Assembly: GCF_030445035.2 (NCBI RefSeq)
Contig: NC_080698.1
Location: forward strand, 24,707,294 to 24,771,293
Source: Dasypus novemcinctus
Lineage: Eukaryota; Chordata; Mammalia; Cingulata; Dasypodidae
DNA: 64,000 nucleotides
Reading direction: 5' to 3'
Part shown: positions 57,714-64,000 of the stretch, piece after piece
Layout of the letters: each line of letters opens with the position of its first letter
How positions within the stretch are numbered: position 1 is the stretch's first letter
Notes under the pieces: model-generated
What the model saw: the letters and a program-made list of their open reading frames with translations, nothing else
The model's database searches: none
What the model was told of the DNA's origin: nothing
Position numbers and translations under genes: made by a program

Positions 57714-57906
57714 CCAGCGGTTCTCACTAGGGTAGATTCTGTCCCCAGGGAGCATTTGGCAATCGCTGGAGATATTTTGGTTGTCAAAACTGGGTCTCAG
57801 AGGCCAGGGGTACTGTCCAACATCCTACAATACATCCAATGGCCCCTCCCTAAACAAAGGATTATCTGGCCCAAAATGTCAATAGGGCTGAAGTTGAAAA
57901 ACCCTT
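57714..57906 (+). mobile_element. MER20 hAT-Charlie element
   Basis: 'gcggttctcactagggtaga', 'agcatttggcaatcgctgga', 'gatattttggttgtcaaaac', 'ccaacatcctacaatacatc', 'ttatctggcccaaaatgtca' and right end 'gttgaaaaaccctta'. More complete than the 24.7 kb copy. Confidence 0.93.
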
Positions 57907-57909
57907 AGA

Positions 57910-59818
57910 AAATGAAGGAAATTATCTGGATGCTTTGAAGGAGGCCATACTCTTTTCCTGAAATGAGTCAGATCTCTAATACCTACTTATATTCTCTCTG
58001 GCCAGCCAACCAAAAGAGAGTTTGGTCTTGTCTATATTTAGGAATTATTTGACTGTTGAAAGTGCCTTCATTACACCACTATCAGTGAGCACTCCCCTTA
58101 AGAAAGGCATGGAAAAAAATGGGTTTTATTCTGCATGTCCGTTCTAATCCATTGGTAGCAACTGCCAGATTGGATTCTTGGGAAGCAGACCTAGAGTTGG
58201 AGTTTTGGGTGTGTGAGGTGATCCACATTCACTTAGTAAGTATCTGCTATGTGCTATGTGCATGTAGGGTTCCAAGGTTGATGGAACATGACAGAGAACA
58301 GTGAGCCATATGCAATGGATGATTTCAGACCTCAGATCTTCAGCTTTGCACTTCTTGGTTTGGTGGATGTTAGACTTTTACCTAACTAATTATGTTTGTG
58401 CAATTAGCCCTTGGCCTTCTTCAGTCTTTACACCCCTAGGTAGGAGACTTTGGGGTTCCACCTGACTCCCTTCACTAAACCTCCGCTAGCTTTGACTTTG
58501 GCCATCAGGCAAGAGGGTTCATTGCCATAGTTACTTTATCTCTGTGGACTAGACTAAAGCAACCAATTCTGTCTGGGAAGGAGAGAATGAATGTGATGTT
58601 GGGGAAGAGTTTGAGGATCCAGCATATTGGTGTGAGGAGTTAGAAACTCACATAGGTAATACCAGTAATAGTAGTAATAGAAGTAATTATTATAATAAAT
58701 ATAATTGGTAGCTTTTCTCAAATACATGGGTGTTTATATAAATTGATATAAATTGATTATTGACTTAAAACTGACTTAAAATTAAAAGGATGAGAAGATA
58801 AAAAGCTCAATTGATAGTCTTTGTCCTCTAGACTTACCTACAAGCAGATAAGTTGGTGCTTAATATACTGCATAATGTTAAAGAAGGAACTGTTTAAACC
58901 TAATGTTATTGTTCACTACAATAAGCACAAATTAAATTTACTTTAGGTCTAATGGAGTCTTTGAATTGGCCCTAAAGCCATATGTCCTAGTGGCAATGTT
59001 TGCAGTATATCAAGAACACAATAAAACTGCCAATTTTTCCTACTTAAAGCCATCCACAGAGGTCTTAAATGATGAGCTAACAAAATGAGATGCTGTAAAA
59101 TGCATTCCCAGGTAATTTTGATCCAAAAGTGACCATTTTGCTTTTTCCAACTGTAAGTAAATCATTTATTATAGATGAAGGAGTATAATTTTGGAGTTGG
59201 ATGAAATATAAGGTTGCAATACTGACAGGGAGCTATTATGCAGATCCTCTTGTCCACCTTAACTTGTTTATCAGCTCATGAAAATATGCCTGTTGGGCTG
59301 AAGGAGGTTTCTTAATGAAGAAAAACATCCTGTTTTTGACTTATTTAACACAGATTTCACACTGTCAACTAGATCTCCCCCTTTGCCTCAATAAGAAGCA
59401 CTTTCTATTCATTATTGTTCTTCCACAAAGGAAAGAGCTTGCCTGGCAGGTAGTGAGTTTCCCATCGTGAAGACATTTAAGCAGGCCTAGAATCAACACT
59501 GGAAAGGATGTAAGGGAAATTCATCTAAATTAATCTATCAGATAAAGATGTGACAAGGAACATTTCAAAGGTAATTTATTTAGAAAATGTCTATTGGGCC
59601 TTTTTCTTTGGGCCAGGCTTTTGGTAGGTCATAGCTCCTATCTTCAAGCAAAACACAGTCTGGTAAGCCCTCCTGGCTCTGAGATTCTACAACTTCTTCT
59701 TGGTGAAATTTTCTCAGCTCTCTTTTTCACCTTTTAATTTTTTACTTTGGGCTCAAGTTTTTAAAATAACACTTGTGTAAGTTTTTCTTTTAATATAGAG
59801 AAATAAAGGAAGCTTTCT
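57910..59818. other. Gene-free stretch, unassigned
   Basis: AT-rich intergenic DNA without recognised exon, RNA gene or confident repeat. Confidence 0.45.
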
Positions 59819-59821
59819 TCC

Positions 59822-60346
59822 TGCTATCAGTTAGCTACTACTGCATAACAAACCACCTCAAAGCTCAGCGACTTAGAACAGCAGTCAGTGATGGTTCTAG
59901 TTCCCATGTATATGGACCAGTTGGAGTCTGGCTGATTTAGGCTGAGATCATCTGGGCAGTTCTGCTGAACTTGGCTAGACTCATTCACCTGCAGGCTCAC
60001 TGGGGGGTTTTGCTGTAGGTCAGGCTTGGCTGGTAGTTTGGCTGGGTAGTTATGCTCCACATTCTTCTTTCTCATTCTCCTCTTGGGCCACTGGGCTAGC
60101 CTAGGCATATCTCCTGGCAATGCAAGCAACCAGAAACAAGGCTTCTTTGGACCTATACTCAGAATTGAGTTGCCATAACTTCCACCTCATTCTTTTAAGC
60201 AAAGCAAATCATAGGGTTGAACCCACAGCCAAGAAGTGCGGATATATATTCTGCTTTTCTGAGAAACACTTCCAAGTCACATGGCAAAGGGTATACATAC
60301 TGGGAGGGGTAAAAATTGGGCCAACTAATACAATCTACTTCCCTTC
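59822..60346 (-). repeat. MLT1-type LTR (older subfamily), minus strand
   Basis: 'tagctactactgcataacaa', 'accacctcaaagctcagcga', 'tcatctgggcagttctgctg' and 'gccaactaatacaatctact' follow an old MLT1 in reverse. The 100-codon minus ORF at 59827-60129 is inside it. Confidence 0.6.
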
Positions 60347-60481
60347 ACTTCAGCTGATAAATAGGTAGGGCCTGGCAGGAGTGGTTGAAAAGCTGCAAAG
60401 ATTTTCTCCCCTCTGAACCAGAGTAGAACCATTGTCTACATTCGAAAGTAGGGTCTCACTCTTTGAGTTTAAACTAACTGG

Positions 60482-60498
60482 ACACACACACACACACC
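60482..60498. repeat. (AC)n microsatellite
   Basis: Eight AC units. Confidence 0.9.
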
Positions 60499-60499
60499 C

Positions 60500-61575
60500 T
60501 GCTCCAGAGAGAATAAGATATTAGTCCATAAAGGAATGCCAAAGACCTGACCCCAAAGACCTGCAGGGGCATTGAAAGGATATGGGATGGGGTTTCTCTG
60601 ACCTAGAATTGAGAAAGAGAAGAACCAATACCATGGCACATCTGCTGTGTCAAAAGCCCACATAGGGGGAGAGCAGTACCCCCACCAAGTCTGTAAAAGG
60701 TCCATGGCAACCGGGCCTTATCTTAGTGAACAGACAGAGGAAAATGACAAGAAACTCAAGGGCCCCAAATAGAACCAAGGAAGAACAGATAAAATATTCA
60801 GAATAGGTCTCTCTACTGAAAGGAACTATAAAAGAAAATAAGGTGACTGTTACATACCTTGTACACACATACACACACACACACCATCCCTTCTTGGAAC
60901 TAAAAATATTTTAAAACTTGAAAAATCAGTAGATGAGTGGAAATTGAGAGTGGTTATTGTTGAGTCTTGAGTGAGTGGCCCAGAAGATGGAGCAGAAGAG
61001 AGCTCTCAAATGACAGAGTAACAGTTCATTGGGTTGGAGAACATGAAAGAAAAGGAAGAGATTTAGCTAATAAATACTGCAGAGCCCAAATGAGACTATT
61101 CACAGGAGAAAAAGAAACAGATGGGAGAGCAACAATAATCATATAAATCAAGGAAGAAAATATCCCAAGCAGAAGAAGGACCTGAACCTAGTTTCCAGTT
61201 GATTTGAAAGAAAAGCTCAAACCTCTTAGAAAATTCCTTAACTTCAGGAATAAAGTGTAAAATAGAAAATAGTGCCCTATATTCTCACCACCAGTTAATC
61301 CCTATTTATGTTATTTTTTTAAATTAATATAATGCACATACAAAGTTAGAAAATTCAATGATTCATAAAACTAAAAGGATGCTCTCTACAAAAAGTATTC
61401 ACTGTTGTAAATTCCTTGGGATTCATTGTCGCCTCATAAAATTCATCCATATACCAACATGTGCTTTAATATATACATATGTTCACTTTTATTTATTTTT
61501 ATCAATTAAAATTCTATAGTTTACCAAGCAAACTTAATATACCTTTCCATATAAACACATTTTAATAGGCATATT
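60500..61575. other. Gene-free stretch, unassigned
   Basis: No exon, RNA gene or confident repeat apart from the (AC)n at 60862. Confidence 0.4.
60862..60885. repeat. (AC)n microsatellite
   Basis: About eleven AC units with one AT interruption. Confidence 0.93.
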
Positions 61576-61579
61576 GAAG

Positions 61580-61790
61580 ATTCCATCATAGGGACATGAG
61601 TGATTTTCCAACCAATCCCTTATAATGGATACTTTGATTTTATTCCTGGTGTTTTTATCCTACAAACAATGATACCATGAGCAACTGCCTAAATAAACCT
61701 TGAAGATCTTTGGTAAGCAAATACATGGGGAAATTCCAAGCAGTAAAATTGCCAAGTCAAAGGCATTTACATTTTTCTTGATTAAACTAA
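61580..61790 (-). repeat. L1M fragment, minus strand
   Basis: 'cctggtgtttttatcctaca', 'caatgataccatgagcaact' and 'cagtaaaattgccaagtcaa' resemble the complement of an L1M 3' region. Diverged. Confidence 0.55.
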
Positions 61791-61791
61791 G

Positions 61792-61858
61792 CCTTGAAAA
61801 ATGCCTGCTATATATTAGGCACTCAATAAATATTTGCTAAATGAAATTAAATGGTCCC
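61792..61858 (+). repeat. L2 3' end
   Basis: 'attaggcactcaataaatat' followed by 'ttgctaaatgaaat' is the L2 terminus. Confidence 0.6.
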
Positions 61859-61918
61859 ATATTGCTTCTCAGAAAGATTGAAAAAATTATACCCCATATT
61901 AAAATATTTTAAAATCAT

Positions 61919-62341
61919 TGTAGCACACCGAACGGTAGTCCTGAAAAAGACAGATCCGATCTTAATTCCCAGAATATGTGAAGGGTACCTGATGTAGGAA
62001 AAGGTCTTTACAAGTGTAACTAAGGTAAAGCTCTTGAGATGAGGAGATTATCCTAGATTATCTGAGTGGGACCTAAATCCAAGTATCCCCATAGGAGTGA
62101 GGCAGAGGGAGATCCTACACAGACACAGGGGAGAAGGCGATGTGAAGTTAAGGGTGGGAAGGAAGTGATGCAGCCACCAGAAGCTGGGAGGGACAAAGGC
62201 TGAATTCTCCCCAACCGTCAAGCCTCCGGAGGAAGAGCAGCTCTGCTGGACTTCAGACGTCTAGCCTTCAGAACTATGAGAGAATAAATTTCTGTTATTT
62301 TAAGCCACCAATTTGTGGTAATTTGTTATGACAGCCTCACC
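61919..62341 (+). repeat. MLT1-type LTR (ERVL-MaLR)
   Basis: 'gaggagattatcctagatta', 'tctgagtgggacctaaatcc', 'tctagccttcagaactatga' and 'ttattttaagccaccaattt' with end 'ttatgacagcctcac'. The 3' half is well preserved and the 5' end is diverged. Confidence 0.85.
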
Positions 62342-62550
62342 CGATTCAGACTCTGAAAGGAAAGTTCATAATCTCTTATTTTTTTTCTTAAAAGTTGAAG
62401 TGGTAGCAGATGGAGACTCTCACATTTACAACCATCTAATCATAATTGATCCAGCGAGAGTCTCACTGGAGAGGGGAGAGCATTTTCCCAGGCAATCTTT
62501 GGTGTGTCCCCTGGTAAAGAATTACCATGCCATCTGGAAGAGGGCATGAT

Positions 62551-62586
62551 AGAAGTTGTGAAGCTCACAGAAGTTGTGAAGCTCAT
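62551..62586. repeat. 18-bp tandem duplication
   Basis: 'agaagttgtgaagctcac' (62551-62568) is followed directly by 'agaagttgtgaagctcat' (62569-62586), one mismatch. Confidence 0.97.
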
Positions 62587-62754
62587 TACCAACCATATTC
62601 TAACTTAGATTGGCATGAACCATGGAATGACCACATCATTTTCTGTATTCCCATGACCCAAGCCATTTAGTTCTCTCTCTGCAACAAAATTTTGACCTAA
62701 TTAAACTAATTCTATTTTCTACTTCGTGCTTACAGTTTAAAAGGCCCTGACAAA

Positions 62755-62920
62755 TATAGAAACTCAATTGCATTATGTTGTTTCTCACAACAAAGCTATG
62801 AGATAGAAATGGAGAGGACATTATTATATACATTTTCTCAAAGAATAAGCTGAATTTCAGAGAGGCTAAGTGACTTGTCCAAGCCCTATACTTCAAATCC
62901 AGTGACATCCTCCACATAAT
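62755..62920 (+). repeat. MIR SINE
   Basis: 'tgtttctcacaacaaagcta', 'tttcagagaggctaagtgac' and 'ttgtccaagccctatacttc' are MIR text. Confidence 0.75.
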
Positions 62921-63142
62921 ACCTATCTGAGCTAGGCATAAATAATGAGCCTGTATATTTTTAGACTGGGAGAAGAGGTATATCTGGGCTGAAAAGGACT
63001 CATTTGTGTGTACACATGCAAAAGAGGACGAATATCAAGGAATTTCTGATCATTCAAGCCCCCAGAATCCTCTGATTCAATTATTAGTTCATTGCTCATG
63101 TTGTGTTTCACTTTGGATGAGATTCATTAAAGCAATATTGTC

Positions 63143-63245
63143 ATCCTTGCTTTGGTGGCCCATATACTCCATTTGGAACAATACAGAGATTACCATGGCC
63201 TCTGCCAAAGATCACATGCAAATTTGTGAAGTGTTCTATATTTTT
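63143..63245 (+). pseudogene. U6 snRNA retropseudogene
   Basis: About 103 bp align end to end with U6 spliceosomal snRNA: 'ccttgctttggtggcccata' at the 5' stem, then 'tactccatttggaacaatac', 'agagattaccatggcctctg' and 'catgcaaatttgtgaagtgt' to a terminal T-run. U6 base-pairs with U4, U2 and the 5' splice site in active spliceosomes. Here the ACAGAGA-box region reads 'acagaga' but the 'gaagattagcat' stretch has lost three bases, and the 5' stem carries several substitutions. No proximal-element or TATA promoter typical of RNA polymerase III U6 genes was recognised upstream. It is therefore most likely one of the many L1-mobilised U6 pseudogenes. Confidence 0.88.
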
Positions 63246-63744
63246 AATAACAGTATATGGGACTCCTGTATTTTTACAGAAGTTTTTTCTGTAACCCACA
63301 ACTTCTCTAATCAAAACAAAACAATATTATCCCCAAGCTGAACTCTGTTTTGTGCTAAGTATGTATTTAACCTCTTAGCCTCTACCGTGAATCCTGCAGA
63401 TCTCCAGCTGGGGGTCCTCTGATATCCAAAGAGGGAGATAATCAGAAAGGCTATATCTGTTTTAAGACTTGTCTACCATCATAATTCTCAAAAGACTTGA
63501 TTTCAACATTTCTTTGGCAAACCATTAATAAATAAAGTTTTCAGGTCATCATTCTCCACAGTGCTATAAAAAGAAAATTAAAAGCAAGATCAATTGTGCT
63601 TTGTAAAAACACTGAAAAAATCCTGCATTTTTTATGACAACCAGAAACCAAAAATGTTCTTTTCTAAAGATAATTCCCATTTCTGCTCCTTGGGTCATAG
63701 AAGCAATATGAATCAATAGCAAGAGACCCAGATTCAGATATTCC

Positions 63745-63850
63745 AATTCATTTATTCAGCAATTATATATGGAGGGCCCACTATGTGCCAGGCACATGCT
63801 GGGCTGTAGCAGCGAGCAGAACAAAGACTGTGATCTTAAGAGGCACACAT
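63745..63850 (+). repeat. Ancient L2/MIR-type fragment
   Basis: 'ttcatttattcagcaattat', 'cccactatgtgccaggcaca' and 'aagaggcacacattctacta' match the same ancient repeat seen at 321, 5762 and 14690. Confidence 0.6.
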
Positions 63851-64000
63851 TCTACTAGGAAAAGTCCAGACAAGGAACAAGTGTCAAATCAGTACTCTTG
63901 TTTGCAGCAAAAGATTGTCAGACTCCAGTTTGACTACTCCAACCTACTGCCTGCTGCCCTCACCTAGACACCCTGAACAAGTAGATGACAAAAAGAAGCT

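Overview
The window is nuclear DNA of a placental mammal, almost certainly a xenarthran and most likely an armadillo (Dasypus). The diagnostic evidence is a set of about ten copies of the tRNA-derived DAS SINE family, together with L1 3' ends and LTRs of xenarthran type. These sit on the usual eutherian background of MIR, L2, MLT1/MaLR, L1M, MER20 and other hAT fossils. There are no bacterial or viral operons, no CRISPR array, and no long ORF that is not repeat-derived or a chance ORF.

Only one protein-coding gene can be supported: the 3' end of SNTN (sentan, the S100-like protein of the ciliary tip) on the + strand. Its last two coding exons are at 1184-1323 and 5319-5477, with a polyadenylation signal at 5503. 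The start codon and first exons lie to the left of the window. In human the region after SNTN on 3p14.2 is a long intergenic interval before C3orf49/THOC7, which fits the absence of further genes here.

Layout. 1-5.5 kb: SNTN 3' end with an intron carrying L2, a DAS SINE and a MIR. 5.5-20 kb: gene-poor DNA with L1M, MIR, L2 and several LTRs (6.6, 8.3, 9.3, 12.6, 14.9 and 15.9 kb) and DAS SINEs at 15.3 and 17.4 kb. 20-34 kb: a solo LTR with an internal tandem duplication (20.6 kb), a palindromic MITE, an L1 inserted into an older L1M (23.0-24.1 kb), MER20 and other hAT elements, and an MLT1. 34-40 kb: a nested stack in which an old L1M carries a xenarthran L1 (itself carrying a DAS SINE), a microsatellite and an MLT2-like LTR with a perfect 5-bp target duplication. 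40-50 kb: LTRs, MIRs, a DAS inserted inside a DAS (47.1-48.0 kb) and an ERVL-type LTR splitting a MIR (48.5-49.4 kb). 50-64 kb: L2, MIR, hAT and MLT1 remnants, another DAS (53.1 kb), a few GC-richer unique segments that may be regulatory, and a U6 snRNA pseudogene (63.1 kb).

I found no undescribed biological system. The items most worth checking are the nested insertions with intact target-site duplications (datable events and possible presence/absence markers), a DAS subfamily sharing an internal deletion, two small local duplications, and a few non-repeat segments with motif clusters that could be conserved regulatory elements. Repeat family names are recalled from consensus patterns, not from a RepeatMasker run, and most repeat boundaries are approximate.
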